A DNA stretch of 64,000 nucleotides from Mycobacterium saskatchewanense (GCF_010729105.1 NZ_AP022573.1:868001-932000); one strand, 5' to 3'. Counted from the first letter of the stretch, positions 37,244 through 46,478 are shown. Notes: generated from the letters alone by a model not told the origin. Made by a program: numbers and translations.

Positions 37244-38671
37244 TCAGCGCCCGAGCAGTTGATTTTTCAGCCGGTCGTATTCGTCGTCGGTCAGCTGCCC
37301 CCCGTCGCGCAGCTTGGTGATCTCGCGGATCCTGGCCGCGACTCCGGTGACCACGACCCGCGGTTCGGCGCGGGTGGGTTCGGCATCGCGGTCGGGCGCC
37401 GCGTCGCCGAACCGGGCGACGACCCGTTGCCCGGTGACCGTGCCGCCGTCCGCACCGCCGCCCGGCGGCCCGGCCATGGCGCGCCCGGTCATGCCCGCCA
37501 GTCCCATGTCGCTGAGCGTGGCGCTGGAGTCGATTTCCAACGGGGCGGCCGCCGCGGAGTCGGCGCCGGTGAGCGGTGACGTCAGCGCCAGCGGGTGCAC
37601 GTCTGGAGCCTCGACGGTCCAGCCCTGCGGCACGGACAACGCCCCCACCGCCTTGGCCTCAGCCAGCCCGGCCGACACCGTGCCCGGGTTCAGATTCCAC
37701 CCCGCGTTCAAATTCCACCCCGCGTTCAAATTCCACCCCGCGTTCAAATTCCACAAGGTCGCCGGAAAATCGGTGACGGGCGCGGGTCGGATCCCCGGCC
37801 AAGCCTCGACCCCGTCCCAGCCGCTGACGATGACGTCGGTGTGGTAGCCCAGCAGGCCGCTGGCGACGGCGTAGGGGAAGTCAATCGCCCCGTCAAGGAT
37901 CGAGATGGGGAAGAGCACACCCAGGGTGGATGCGCCGCTCGGCGCGCTGATCAACAAGGTGATCAGGTCGGTCAGCGGGGTCAGGGGGTCGGACGAGGCC
38001 CCCGGCGCAGCGGTCGCGAGGCCTTGAAGCGCCCCAGGCACCGAGGACAGCAGCTGCGGGACCGCGGACACCACCCTCTGCGCATCGCCGGCGGGTGCGC
38101 CGACCGCTCGACTCACCGCGGCTGCCTGACCGGCCGGGCCGCCCGGGGTGGTGTTCTGTGGCGGTGGGCTCAACGCCGTCAGCGCCGTCGAGGACGCCGA
38201 CGAGGCCGCGTAGCTGTACATCGCCGCGGCGTCCTGGGCCCACATCTCGGCGTATTCCGCCTCGGCGGCCGCGATCGCCGGCGTGTTCTGTCCGAAGAAG
38301 TTGGTCGCCACCAACACCGCAAGCAGGCTGCGGTTGGCCGCGACGACCGGTGGTGGCACCGTGGTGGCGAACGCCGTCTCGAAGGCGGCGACCGCGGAGG
38401 TCGCTCGGTCGGCGGTTTCCTCCGCGATCGCCGCGGTGCCGCTGAGCCATTCCACGTAGGGTGCGGCAGCCGCCGTCATCGACGCCGACGCGGGGCCCGC
38501 CCACGGTCCATTGGTCAGCTCGACCAATACCGCTTGGTACGCGCCGGCCGTCGCGTACAGCTCGTCGGCCAGTTGCGCCCAGGCCTGCGCTGCGCCCAGC
38601 AGCGTCGCCGAGCCGGGACCGGCATACATCCGGCCGGAGTTGATCTCCGGTGGAAGCATCCCGAAATCCAT
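37244..38671 (-). CDS. PPE-SVP family protein with C-terminal SHOCT domain
   Basis: 475 residues. PPE domain: MDFGMLPPEINSGRMYAGPG, NGPWAGPASASM (WxG-type turn), [27 protein letters not shown]. The variable region carries the SVP motif (ALSVPQGW) and a repeat of GWNLNA hexapeptides. The last about 30 residues are a SHOCT domain (IREITKLRDGGQLTDDEYDRLKNQLLGR). PPE proteins are exported by type VII systems, usually with a PE partner. No PE gene is beside it. It is transcribed after the next PPE gene on the same strand. Confidence 0.9.
   Translation of the reverse strand: MDFGMLPPEINSGRMYAGPGSATLLGAAQAWAQLADELYATAGAYQAVLVELTNGPWAGPASASMTAAAAPYVEWLSGTAAIAEETADRATSAVAAFETAFATTVPPPVVAANRSLLAVLVATNFFGQNTPAIAAAEAEYAEMWAQDAAAMYSYAASSASSTALTALSPPPQNTTPGGPAGQAAAVSRAVGAPAGDAQRVVSAVPQLLSSVPGALQGLATAAPGASSDPLTPLTDLITLLISAPSGASTLGVLFPISILDGAIDFPYAVASGLLGYHTDVIVSGWDGVEAWPGIRPAPVTDFPATLWNLNAGWNLNAGWNLNAGWNLNPGTVSAGLAEAKAVGALSVPQGWTVEAPDVHPLALTSPLTGADSAAAAPLEIDSSATLSDMGLAGMTGRAMAGPPGGGADGGTVTGQRVVARFGDAAPDRDAEPTRAEPRVVVTGVAARIREITKLRDGGQLTDDEYDRLKNQLLGR
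37691..37753. repeat. 18-bp coding repeat, about 3.5 units
   Basis: The 18-mer CAAATTCCACCCCGCGTT recurs at 37691, 37709, 37727 and partly at 37745. It is in frame on the minus strand, encoding repeats of GWNLNA in the PPE protein. Such repeats expand and contract easily, so it may vary between strains. Confidence 0.85.
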
Positions 38672-38717
38672 TGCAGCGCATTCCTTTTCGAAAAGTCGCA
38701 GTATCCCGAAGGGCGGT

Positions 38718-40136
38718 TCACCGACCGAGCAGTCGGTTCTTCTGCTCGGCGTACTCTTCCTCGGTCAGGATTCCCTCGTCGCGAAGCTTGGCGAATTCGC
38801 GCAGCTCGGCCGCCACTCCTGTGACGACCGCGCGCGGCGGCGGGATCTCCGGGGCTCCCGCTTCACCGTCGGCCGCCGACCCCGGCGCGGTGTCGGCCTC
38901 ACCCGCGGCGGCCTGCACGCGGTCGGCTGCGGGCGCCCCGCCGCCGCCGGCACCGGTCCCCAGGGTGCCGCCGATGGCCCGCCCGGCCAGCGCCGCCAAC
39001 GCCATCTGCCCGAAGGTGCTCGACCCCGCAGCCGCGCCCTCGACCGCGCCGGTAGTGGCGGCGGGCAGTGCGGGCAGGGCGTAGGAGACGGGGCGTACCG
39101 CGGGCGTGGCGATCGTCCACGTCGCGGGCACCGACAGACAGCCCGCCGTGTGGGCTTCGCCCAGCGCGGCCGAGACCCTCGGGGCGGGCGGCACCGTGCC
39201 CGGGGGCAGGTTGAGCAGGGTCGCCGGGAACTCCTTGACCGGCGCCGGTCCCGTTCCGGGCCAACTCTGTTCGCCGTTCCAGCCGCTGACGATGTCGTCG
39301 GTGTGCACGCCGATGTAGTAGCTGACGATGTCGATGGGGAGGGCCACGGCACCCACTGTGCTCAGCGGGATGTCGCCGAAGATGCCCACCAGGCCCGCCG
39401 GCAGATCCACGAACACGGTGATCAGGTCGGACAATGTCGCCAGCGAGTCCGTCGGTGCGGCGGACACCGGGGACGCCGTCGCGAGGCTCTGCAACGCGCT
39501 GGGTACCGCGCTGAATGTTTGCTGAACTGAGGAAACGGCGCTCTGCGCCTGGCCGGCCGAGGTGCCGGTGGCCTGACCGACGGCCGCCGCCTGGGTGGAC
39601 CCGCCGGTGGGGTTGGTGTTCTGCTGCGGGGCGGTGAAGGGTGTCAGCGTCGTCGCGGACGCCGACGACGCCGCGTATCGGTACATCGCTGCGGCGTCCT
39701 GGGCCCACATCTCGACGTACTGGGCCTCGGTGTTCGCGATCGCAGAGGTGTTCTGCCCGAAGAGATTGGTCGCCACCAGCCGCGTGAACAGTGCGCGGTT
39801 GCCGGCCACCAGTTGCGGCGGCACGGTCGAGGCGAACGCCTCTTCGTAAGCCGCGGCGGCGGCCCTGGCCTGTACGGCGGCCTCCTCGGCCTGCGTCGCT
39901 ACGTTGCTGAGCCAGTTGACGAACGACGCGGCCGCGTCCACCATCGACGCCGACGAGGGACCCTGCCAGGGGCCGGCCGCAAGTCCGGACACCACCGCCC
40001 GATACGCGTTGGCGGTCGCGTGCAGCTCGGCCGCCAAACCCTCCCAGGCCTCGGCCGCGGCCGCCATCGATTCAGCACCGCGGCCGAGATACATTCGGCC
40101 GGAGTTGACCTCCGGCGGGAAGATCGAGTAGTCCAC
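38718..40136 (-). CDS. PPE-SVP family protein with C-terminal SHOCT domain
   Basis: 472 residues. PPE domain: MDYSIFPPEVNSGRMYLGRG, AGPWQGPSSASM, ATNLFGQNTSAIANTEAQYVEMWAQDA. SVP motif GCLSVPATW is present. The last residues form a SHOCT domain (LREFAKLRDEGILTEEEYAEQKNRLLGR). It is a close paralogue of the downstream PPE protein but lacks the GWNLNA repeat. It lies 46 bp upstream of it, so they probably share a transcript. An 830-bp gene-free region lies upstream. Confidence 0.9.
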   Translation of the reverse strand: MDYSIFPPEVNSGRMYLGRGAESMAAAAEAWEGLAAELHATANAYRAVVSGLAAGPWQGPSSASMVDAAASFVNWLSNVATQAEEAAVQARAAAAAYEEAFASTVPPQLVAGNRALFTRLVATNLFGQNTSAIANTEAQYVEMWAQDAAAMYRYAASSASATTLTPFTAPQQNTNPTGGSTQAAAVGQATGTSAGQAQSAVSSVQQTFSAVPSALQSLATASPVSAAPTDSLATLSDLITVFVDLPAGLVGIFGDIPLSTVGAVALPIDIVSYYIGVHTDDIVSGWNGEQSWPGTGPAPVKEFPATLLNLPPGTVPPAPRVSAALGEAHTAGCLSVPATWTIATPAVRPVSYALPALPAATTGAVEGAAAGSSTFGQMALAALAGRAIGGTLGTGAGGGGAPAADRVQAAAGEADTAPGSAADGEAGAPEIPPPRAVVTGVAAELREFAKLRDEGILTEEEYAEQKNRLLGR

Positions 40137-40968
40137 GCCGGCCCCTAACCGCAGCCGATTCGGCAGGCCGCCGCGGTGGTCGCGTCGAGGTCGCCGGACG
40201 GTCGGTGCTGGCCTCCGGCGTCAGGGAGCAACCGCACCCGGCCTACGGATTTGCTGGCAGCACCGCGCGACGAGCCCATTCCCATTGCTGCCACTCCCGT
40301 CCGCGGTGCGCAGATTGTCCACCGAAAGCGTTGCGGGGCATCCCTTGCCGTGTGCTCGACGCGCCCGCCCGGTTTCGGACGGTATGCCGGAATAGGCTGT
40401 CCACCAGCGCAAATCCTCGCCCCCTACTCAGCCTGGATATGCGCTGTCGAGCAGCTCCCGGCGATTCGCATTGACTTCCCAACGGTGCTGATATTAGTTG
40501 ACGCGGCGGCTTGCTCGAAGCGAAGTCGCCGGTCACCCGGGTTCCCGATTGGGAAACTCGTGGCGGGGGACTCGGTTGCTGGCTTCCGTCGCGCGCCCCG
40601 CCGGCGGTCGCCGGCGTTCACCGAGTCGTTGCCACGACGTTACCGACGGCACAGCGCCGCGCGTTCCGGGTCGCGCTCACCCCCGGGGGTGGTCGGGCCG
40701 CGGAGCGGTCAGTGCGCCGCCCGCAGGAATTTCGCACCGGAAATCGGTGAACCTTCCGAATTCGTCCGAACCCCGCCGGCATGCCTACGCAATGCGGTGA
40801 CCGAAGATAAGATCCATTAGATGCCCTCGGCAATTGTTGTCATATCACCGTCTACACCTCGCGTAATGACGGTGTTGAATCGTCGCCCACCACTCCGGGC
40901 AAATTGAAACGGGGTCGATCACCGTCTTCGGAGTTGAGCGCCGCGAGCGGATCGGGTATTGACAGAGC
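40137..40968. other. Gene-free region upstream of the PPE pair
   Basis: 832 bp between the minus-strand PPE operon and the plus-strand PPOX gene. The open frame 40176-40820 has an unlikely composition (Pro/Arg/Cys-rich) and no ribosome site or family likeness. It is lower in GC than its flanks near 40440-40520 and 40790-40870. It must hold the promoters for both sides; I see no clear repeat or hairpin in it. Confidence 0.5.
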
Positions 40969-41376
40969 ATGGCCGGAAACGAGATAGCGCGACTCGGAGA
41001 CGCGAAGTTCGTTTCCTTGACGACGTTCAAGCGCGACGGGAACCCCGTCGCCTCGCCGATGTGGGCCGTGCGCGACGGCGACCTGCTGTGGTTCTGGACG
41101 CCGGCGGAGGCGGTGAAGGTCAAGCGAATTCGACGCGACGCGCGGGTCTCCCTGGCTCCCTGCGGCCGGACGGGCAAGGTGCCCGGCGGTCAAGCCGTCG
41201 CCGACGGCACGGCCGAGGTCATCACCGAACCCGGGGAAGTCGCCCGCATCGAATCGCTCGTCAAGCGCAAGTACGGGCTCGAATACCGGCTTGTCACGCT
41301 CATCGAAACTATTGCGGCCCGCGGCCGCAAACCGCGGGTGGTCCTGCGGGTCACGTTGGCGGGAACCACCGCGTAG
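40969..41376 (+). CDS. PPOX-class F420-dependent oxidoreductase-like protein
   Basis: 135 residues. Split-barrel flavin/deazaflavin fold: FVSLTTFKRDGNPVASPMWAVRDGDLLWFWTP, then AVKVKRIRRDARVSLAPCGRTGKVPGGQAVADGTAEVI, and RKYGLEYRLVTLIE. This follows the mycobacterial PPOX-class family whose members bind F420 and reduce diverse substrates. No membrane or export signal. The role is not specified. Confidence 0.87.
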   Translation: MAGNEIARLGDAKFVSLTTFKRDGNPVASPMWAVRDGDLLWFWTPAEAVKVKRIRRDARVSLAPCGRTGKVPGGQAVADGTAEVITEPGEVARIESLVKRKYGLEYRLVTLIETIAARGRKPRVVLRVTLAGTTA

Positions 41377-41504
41377 GGCCGCCGTCACCGAATACGCGGC
41401 ACTTTACCAGCGATTCAGGGTTTCCCTATTTTTAATATTCGGTCCGATCAAGCGCTCATATACTGACCGCACCGCGAAGCACGACAAGAAAAGAGGGTCG
41501 CCAA

Positions 41505-41828
41505 ATGTTCCCACCCCGTTGGCTTGCCAAACTCGCTGTCCCCGTGATGATAGGGGCCGCCTTGTCGGCGAGCACGGCGATTGCGCTCGCCGATGCCACC
41601 GACGACGCGTTCATCGCGCAAATGCAAAAGCTCGGATTCACCTGGCCCGCAGGGGACGACTCAGACATCATCGCGATGGGCCACCAGATCTGCGCCGACC
41701 GCAATGGCGGCAAGACGCCGGACCAGATCGCGACCGACATTCACAGCACGTTGGGCCCCAAGGGCATCACTTTCGCCGACGTCACCTCGATGGTGAGCGC
41801 CGCGGAATCCAACTACTGCCCGGGTTAA
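41505..41828 (+). CDS. DUF732 secreted protein
   Basis: 107 residues. A signal peptide (LAKLAVPVMIGAALSASTAIALA, cleavage near residue 30) precedes a compact domain DATDDAFIAQMQKLGFTWPAGDDSDIIAMGHQICADRNGGKTPDQIATDIHSTLGPKG, with a Cys in QICADR and one in NYCPG that probably form a disulfide. This is the DUF732 pattern common to mycobacterial secreted proteins. Function is unknown. A GAAAAGAGGGT ribosome site precedes the ATG. Confidence 0.9.
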   Translation: MFPPRWLAKLAVPVMIGAALSASTAIALADATDDAFIAQMQKLGFTWPAGDDSDIIAMGHQICADRNGGKTPDQIATDIHSTLGPKGITFADVTSMVSAAESNYCPG

Positions 41829-41964
41829 TCGGCCGCCGGTCCGCGCGGATGCCGTAGGTGGGGCGGCATTCGCGCGGGCCTCCTCGATACCGCCCCCGAG
41901 CGGGCGTCATACTGTTCGGAGTCAGGCAGAGTGGTCAGCCGGAAACAGGGGTGGGTTACGGGCG

Positions 41965-42801
41965 ATGCGGGAGCCGACGCCAGCTGAAGATTCGGCAGAG
42001 CTGCGGGTGCAAAGCCTGCTCCGATATCCGGTGAAGTCGATGCTCGGCGAGACCGTGGGCAGCCTGCTGATGGACGAGGGCGGCGCGGCGGGCGACCGCC
42101 GGCTCGCGCTCGTCGACGCCGTGACCGGACACATCGCGAGCGCCAAGCAGGCCCGGCTGTGGCGCGGGTTGCTGAAGTGCACCGCCAACGGTGACACCGG
42201 GCAGGTGAGTATCGCTTTGCCCGACGGGACGAGCGTTAAGGCCGACGACCCCGCCGTCGACGAACTGCTGTCGCGCCTCACGGGCCGGACGGTGCGCCTG
42301 GTGCGCCAGCGGCCGGACGGCGCAACGCTGGAACGCCCCGATCCGGAGCAGCTACTGGACCTCGGGCTGGACGCCGAGGTGGGCGGCCGCATCCTCGAGA
42401 TCGCACAGAAGACGCCGGGCGACTCGTTCACCGATGAGGCGCCCCTGCACGCCATCACGACGGCCACCCTGGACCACATCGGCGTCGAAGCGCTGCGGTA
42501 TCGGCCGAATCTGGTGATCGCCACGCCGCCCGGCTACCCGCCTTACGGTGAAAATGATTGGGCTGGAAGGGAAATTACCGTCGGCGAGGCGCGGCTGCGG
42601 GTGCTGACGGCCACATCGCGATGTGTGGTGCCCACCCTGGAGCACGGACCGCTGCCGCGGGCCCCTCAGGCGCTGCGCACCCCGGCGGCCGAGAATCGGA
42701 TCGACACGGGCGGCCACGGGGCGCAACCCTGCGCGGGCACATACCTCGAGGTGCTGACGACGGGCGTCGTTCGCGTCGGCGACGGCGTCACCGTCGAGTA
42801 G
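41965..42801 (+). CDS. MOSC domain-containing protein
   Basis: 278 residues. MOSC N-terminal beta-barrel: ELRVQSLLRYPVKSMLGETVGSL, AAGDRRLALVDAVTGHIASAKQARLW. MOSC domain: DEAPLHAITTATLDHIG, RYRPNLVIATPPGYPPYGENDWAGREITVGEARLRVLTATSRCVVPTLEHG, containing the conserved Cys that binds the molybdenum cofactor or sulfur. It may insert or transfer sulfur/Mo cofactor, or act as a N-hydroxylated-substrate reductase. It converges on the P450 gene. Confidence 0.88.
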   Translation: MREPTPAEDSAELRVQSLLRYPVKSMLGETVGSLLMDEGGAAGDRRLALVDAVTGHIASAKQARLWRGLLKCTANGDTGQVSIALPDGTSVKADDPAVDELLSRLTGRTVRLVRQRPDGATLERPDPEQLLDLGLDAEVGGRILEIAQKTPGDSFTDEAPLHAITTATLDHIGVEALRYRPNLVIATPPGYPPYGENDWAGREITVGEARLRVLTATSRCVVPTLEHGPLPRAPQALRTPAAENRIDTGGHGAQPCAGTYLEVLTTGVVRVGDGVTVE

Positions 42802-42813
42802 GAGTCGGGCCGC

Positions 42814-44070
42814 TCAACCGGCGACCGCGGCCCAGTCGACCCACAGGTGCCGCGGACCGCGGAACACCTGATTGTGGCGATACGGCGGCGGGTCGACCAC
42901 CAGCTTCGGCGATTCGACGCGACGCAAAAGGGCCTCCAGCGCCAGGTTGACCTCCAGGCGCGCCAGCGGCCCACCCATGCACGTATGTATGCCACTGCCC
43001 CAACCGAAGTGCTCGTTGTCCGCACGGAGCGGGTCGAACCGGTCGGGATTGTCGAACCGGCGCGGATCCCGATTGGCCGCCGCGTAGACCAGGTGCACCG
43101 CCGACCCCGCCGGGATCACGGTGCCGGCGATCTCGATGTCGGCGGTGGCGCTGCGGCTCGGGAAGAACTGAACCGCGGACTGCAGCCGCTGGACCTCCTC
43201 GATGGTCCGGGGGATCAGCTCCGGGCGCTGCCGCACCAGGTCCCAGGAGCCGGGATTGCGCAGCAGCGTCAGCACGCAATTGGTGATCGTGTTGACCGTG
43301 GAATCGTGGCCCGCGACCAGCAGCAACATAGCGTTGGACGTCGTCTCCCTGGCCGGCATCGGGCCGTCGGGCCCGTCGTCGTGCAGCAGCTTGGACAGCA
43401 ACCCCTCGCCCGGTGTCCGGGCGTACCTCTGCACCAAACACCCCAGATAATCCAGCAATTCGGCGGTGCTGGCGCGGCCCTTCTCGGCCAGGGCGCGGCC
43501 TTCCTCGGTGGCGCCCTCCGGGCCGAGGTCGCTGCCCATCATGAAGTCGAAGATCCACGAGTGGAACGTCGGCTCGTCTTCGACGGGCACGCCCAGGATC
43601 TTGCAGATGACCGCGACGGGGATTGGGTAGGCGAAGTCCTCGACGACGTCCAGGCGGGTGGCGCCGCGTTCCTTGACCCTGTCCAGCAGGTCGTCGGCCA
43701 GCCGCACTACGAACGGTTCCATGCCGGGGATCAGGTCGGGGGAGTGCGGCGGGCCGAAGTGGCGCATGACCTGCCGCCGGGCGCGGTCGTGATCCGGGGG
43801 GTCGGACACGATGATGCTGGCCTCGCGGCCGTAGGCGGGCAGCTGCTCACCGGCGGGCTTCTCACCGCCGAAACCCGCCGGGCTTCGGCTGATGTCCGAG
43901 CTGATCCGCGGATCGTGGGCCAAGGCGAGCAGCTCGCCGTAACCGGTGACGACGAAAGTCTTCTCGCCGACCTTGGCCACCGGGGCCTTGCGCAGTTCCT
44001 CGAAGTACGGGTACGGGTTCGGGCGGTTCTCGAACTTCATCGCCTCGGCCCAGGCGGTGGCGGCGTCCAT
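42814..44070 (-). CDS. Cytochrome P450
   Basis: 418 residues. Heme ligand Cys364 in FGWGSGIHTCMGG; the I-helix oxygen-binding segment LLLVAGHDSTVNTIT; ExxR in the K helix and AANRDPRRFDNPDRFDP before the meander. It is a soluble monooxygenase of unknown substrate. It is last in the order ferredoxin, ferredoxin reductase, P450 on one transcript, so it has its own dedicated electron supply. Confidence 0.95.
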   Translation of the reverse strand: MDAATAWAEAMKFENRPNPYPYFEELRKAPVAKVGEKTFVVTGYGELLALAHDPRISSDISRSPAGFGGEKPAGEQLPAYGREASIIVSDPPDHDRARRQVMRHFGPPHSPDLIPGMEPFVVRLADDLLDRVKERGATRLDVVEDFAYPIPVAVICKILGVPVEDEPTFHSWIFDFMMGSDLGPEGATEEGRALAEKGRASTAELLDYLGCLVQRYARTPGEGLLSKLLHDDGPDGPMPARETTSNAMLLLVAGHDSTVNTITNCVLTLLRNPGSWDLVRQRPELIPRTIEEVQRLQSAVQFFPSRSATADIEIAGTVIPAGSAVHLVYAAANRDPRRFDNPDRFDPLRADNEHFGWGSGIHTCMGGPLARLEVNLALEALLRRVESPKLVVDPPPYRHNQVFRGPRHLWVDWAAVAG

Positions 44071-44084
44071 CGGGTCTCCCAGGT

Positions 44085-45488
44085 TCAGCGTTTGCGCGGG
44101 CGGAATTCGGCCCCGCGCGACGTCGGGTCGTGTCCGGTCAGCACCACGTCGGGCATGGCGGTCGGCTCGCGGGGGTCGGGGAAGCGGGCCGGCATCGGCT
44201 CGAAGATGGCGGGCCGGTCATACCCCGGCGGGGGCGGCGGGAAGGCGGCGGACCGCTCGATGAGCGAGGCGTAGTACGGCAGCCACTTGCCGTGGTTGAA
44301 CGTCACCGCCCCCACGATTCGGCCACGGTATCCGTAGGCGGCGGCGAAGCGCCGCTGCTCGGGCGAGCCCTGGGTGAAGACGATCTCGTCGCCGAACGAG
44401 CAGACCCCGACGCTCTTGATGTTGACGCCGAACTGGCCGGACCAGAACGACGGCAGCGGCAGGTGCGGGCGCCGCCCCAGTTCCAGGCTGATCATGTTGT
44501 TGGCCGCCACCTCGGCGCCGAAAACCGCGTTGTCCCAGTGCTCTTGGGACATGAACTGGTATTCGTAGAGCACGTGCGGGGCGCGCGCGACGTCACCGGC
44601 GACGAAGATGTTGTCGGTCACCACGCCGTTGATGTCGAACGCCCGGCAGCCGGCGTCGCACGCCACTCCCCAGAAGCCGCTGGCCAGCTGCGCACCGTCG
44701 AGCCACTCCACGTTGCGGATCGACCCCAGCGACGCCACCACCACGTCGACGTCGAGCGCCGTGCCGTCCGAGAGGTGCGCGGCGCGAACGTGGCCGTCGG
44801 CGTCTCCGTCGAGGCCTTGCACGGCCACGCCGGTCCGCAGGTCCACCCCGGCATCGAGCTGCATCTGCGCGGCGATGTCCCCGATGACGCCCCCCAGCGC
44901 GCCCACCAACGGCGCCTTGCCGCGCTCGGCGACCGTCACCGCGAGCCCCAATTCGCGGCACACCGAGGCGATCTCGGAACCGACGAAACCGGAACCGACC
45001 ACCAGCACCCGCCGCGGCCGGTCCTTGAGCGCGGCCGCCAGCTTCGCGGCGTCGCCGCACGTGCGCACCGTGAACAGCCCCGCCAGCGCGGCCTCCTCGG
45101 GGTTGAACCAGGGGCGCGCGCGGGTGCCGGTGGCGATCAGCAACCGGTCGTAGGCGACCCGGTCGCCGTTGGCGAGCAGCACCTGGCGGTTGGACCGATC
45201 CAGTGCCACGGCCGCCACACCCAGACGCCAGTCCGCGTCGACGGGGCGCAGCCGGGGCAGCTTCGTGTGGTCGGCCGGCACCCAGCCCTTCAGCACCTGC
45301 TTGGACAGCGGAGGACGGTCGTAGGGTTCGTACGGTTCGTCGCCGATGATGGTAAGCGATCCTCGAAAACCATTCTGCCGCAACGCCTCTGCGCCGCGTA
45401 AGCCGGCCAGTGAGGCACCCACGATGACGATCCGGCCGTCCGCCTTGAAGCTGTCGACGAGCTGACCGACCAGGGAGGCCGTGCTCAC
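44085..45488 (-). CDS. Ferredoxin reductase-type FAD oxidoreductase
   Basis: 467 residues from GTG 45488. NAD(P)/FAD pyridine nucleotide-disulfide-type reductase: IVIVGASLAGLRGAEALRQ (FAD loop), YEPYDRPPLSKQVL, YDRLLIATGTRARPWF, RRVLVVGSGFVGSEIASVCRELG (NAD loop), DNIFVAGDVA. It passes electrons from NAD(P)H to the ferredoxin. It overlaps the ferredoxin stop codon by 4 bp (GTGA) and lies 14 bp before the P450. The C-terminal end is Pro/Arg-rich. Confidence 0.93.
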   Translation of the reverse strand: MSTASLVGQLVDSFKADGRIVIVGASLAGLRGAEALRQNGFRGSLTIIGDEPYEPYDRPPLSKQVLKGWVPADHTKLPRLRPVDADWRLGVAAVALDRSNRQVLLANGDRVAYDRLLIATGTRARPWFNPEEAALAGLFTVRTCGDAAKLAAALKDRPRRVLVVGSGFVGSEIASVCRELGLAVTVAERGKAPLVGALGGVIGDIAAQMQLDAGVDLRTGVAVQGLDGDADGHVRAAHLSDGTALDVDVVVASLGSIRNVEWLDGAQLASGFWGVACDAGCRAFDINGVVTDNIFVAGDVARAPHVLYEYQFMSQEHWDNAVFGAEVAANNMISLELGRRPHLPLPSFWSGQFGVNIKSVGVCSFGDEIVFTQGSPEQRRFAAAYGYRGRIVGAVTFNHGKWLPYYASLIERSAAFPPPPPGYDRPAIFEPMPARFPDPREPTAMPDVVLTGHDPTSRGAEFRPRKR

Positions 45489-45700
45489 TTGGCGGCCCGG
45501 TCCGCGGGCGGGTCCGCCTCGACGATGATCGCCTGCACCGGGCAGGACGCCGCGGCCCGCATTACCCGCTGCCGCTGGGCGTCGTCCGGGTTCGGGTCGT
45601 ATGCGAGCGCCTCCTCCCCGACGAGCCGCAGCACCTCGGGCGCCAGTGGGACGCACTGGGCATAGCCCTGGCACTTGTTGAGGTCAACCACCAACCGCAT
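45485..45700 (-). CDS. 3Fe-4S ferredoxin
   Basis: 71 residues: MRLVVDLNKCQGYAQC has Cys10 and Cys16 with a Tyr where a third cluster Cys would sit, and SCPVQAI holds the last ligand, a pattern typical of [3Fe-4S] P450 ferredoxins. It carries electrons from the reductase to the P450. First gene of the operon, with 340 bp of upstream sequence for control. Confidence 0.93.
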   Translation of the reverse strand: MRLVVDLNKCQGYAQCVPLAPEVLRLVGEEALAYDPNPDDAQRQRVMRAAASCPVQAIIVEADPPADRAAK

Positions 45701-46041
45701 TACCCGACCCTTCCGCCGGCGACGTGACCCCCGCGGGCCGAGAGTACTTCGGTCGGGTTCGCGTCGCGTCCGGGTTGGCGATTTAGCCCGCCTGTTCGCG
45801 GTACGCCCATGTCCGCGGCAGCCAGCCGCTCCTTGATCAGGAGCCGCGCCCGCGGCCAATCGCTCGCAGGTCTGCTGCCCGGGGTGCTGGTCCGGCGGTT
45901 CAGCCGCCGAGGTTGTGCACTGCGCTGTCGAGGTCCTCGGCGGCGAGCAGTCGCCCGACATCGTCGGCACCAACCGCCATGCCAGACCCCTTCCCGAGCA
46001 CCTATGCCCGGTATCGCACGCAGGTAATCCGTGCTGACGCG
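45701..46041. other. Intergenic region upstream of the P450 operon
   Basis: 340 bp with no convincing gene. A 26-codon minus-strand open frame (45900-45980, MAVGADDVGRLLAAEDLDS...) exists but is too short to call. The region must contain the promoter of the ferredoxin-reductase-P450 operon; I see no strong palindrome. Confidence 0.45.
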
Positions 46042-46290
46042 CTAACCTGCGGCGCCGACCATCTTCATCGCGAGAAGCACCGCGACCGCCACGAAGATGA
46101 CGACGAAGACGCACACGCCGACGACCGCGACGACTCCCGTCGGCGTGAAATGCCCGCGCCCGGGCGGGTGCGGGTTGGCCACCCCGGGTGTCTGGCCCGC
46201 TGCCGGTGGGGTGGCGCCGGGGCTGACCCCACCGCCCGCCTCCAGGTCCGGGGTATTCGCCGGGTCAGGATTGGGTGGCTGCGAGGTCAT
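46042..46290 (-). CDS. Small membrane protein, Pro-rich N-terminus
   Basis: 82 residues from ATG 46290 (MTSQPPNPDPANTPD). A Pro/Gly-rich N-terminal part of about 50 residues precedes one hydrophobic helix (VVAVVGVCVFVVIFVAVAVLLAM). It matches the layout of short actinobacterial membrane proteins of unknown function (DUF6480-like). Its neighbours are transcribed in the same direction but are unrelated. Confidence 0.7.
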   Translation of the reverse strand: MTSQPPNPDPANTPDLEAGGGVSPGATPPAAGQTPGVANPHPPGRGHFTPTGVVAVVGVCVFVVIFVAVAVLLAMKMVGAAG

Positions 46291-46478
46291 GGCTCTCACT
46301 GGTCCTTTCACCGCCGGGCTGGCCGGCCCGGCTGGGCGTCGACCACTTCTTGACCACCCCGAGCACCTGACTTTTCGCCAACTCCCAATGGCTCACGCCG
46401 CGCTCCCTCCATTGGGCAGGCGATACCCCTCTCCGTGCCGCGCAAACACCCAGCGGCAAACGCCTTCCGGGAACGGCC

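Noticed and set aside
40176..40820. 214-codon open frame upstream of the PPE pair
   Set aside because: No ribosome site, unusual composition, no family likeness.
45900..45980. 26-codon minus-strand open frame upstream of the ferredoxin
   Set aside because: Too short to support and no ribosome site seen; noted within the intergenic entry only.
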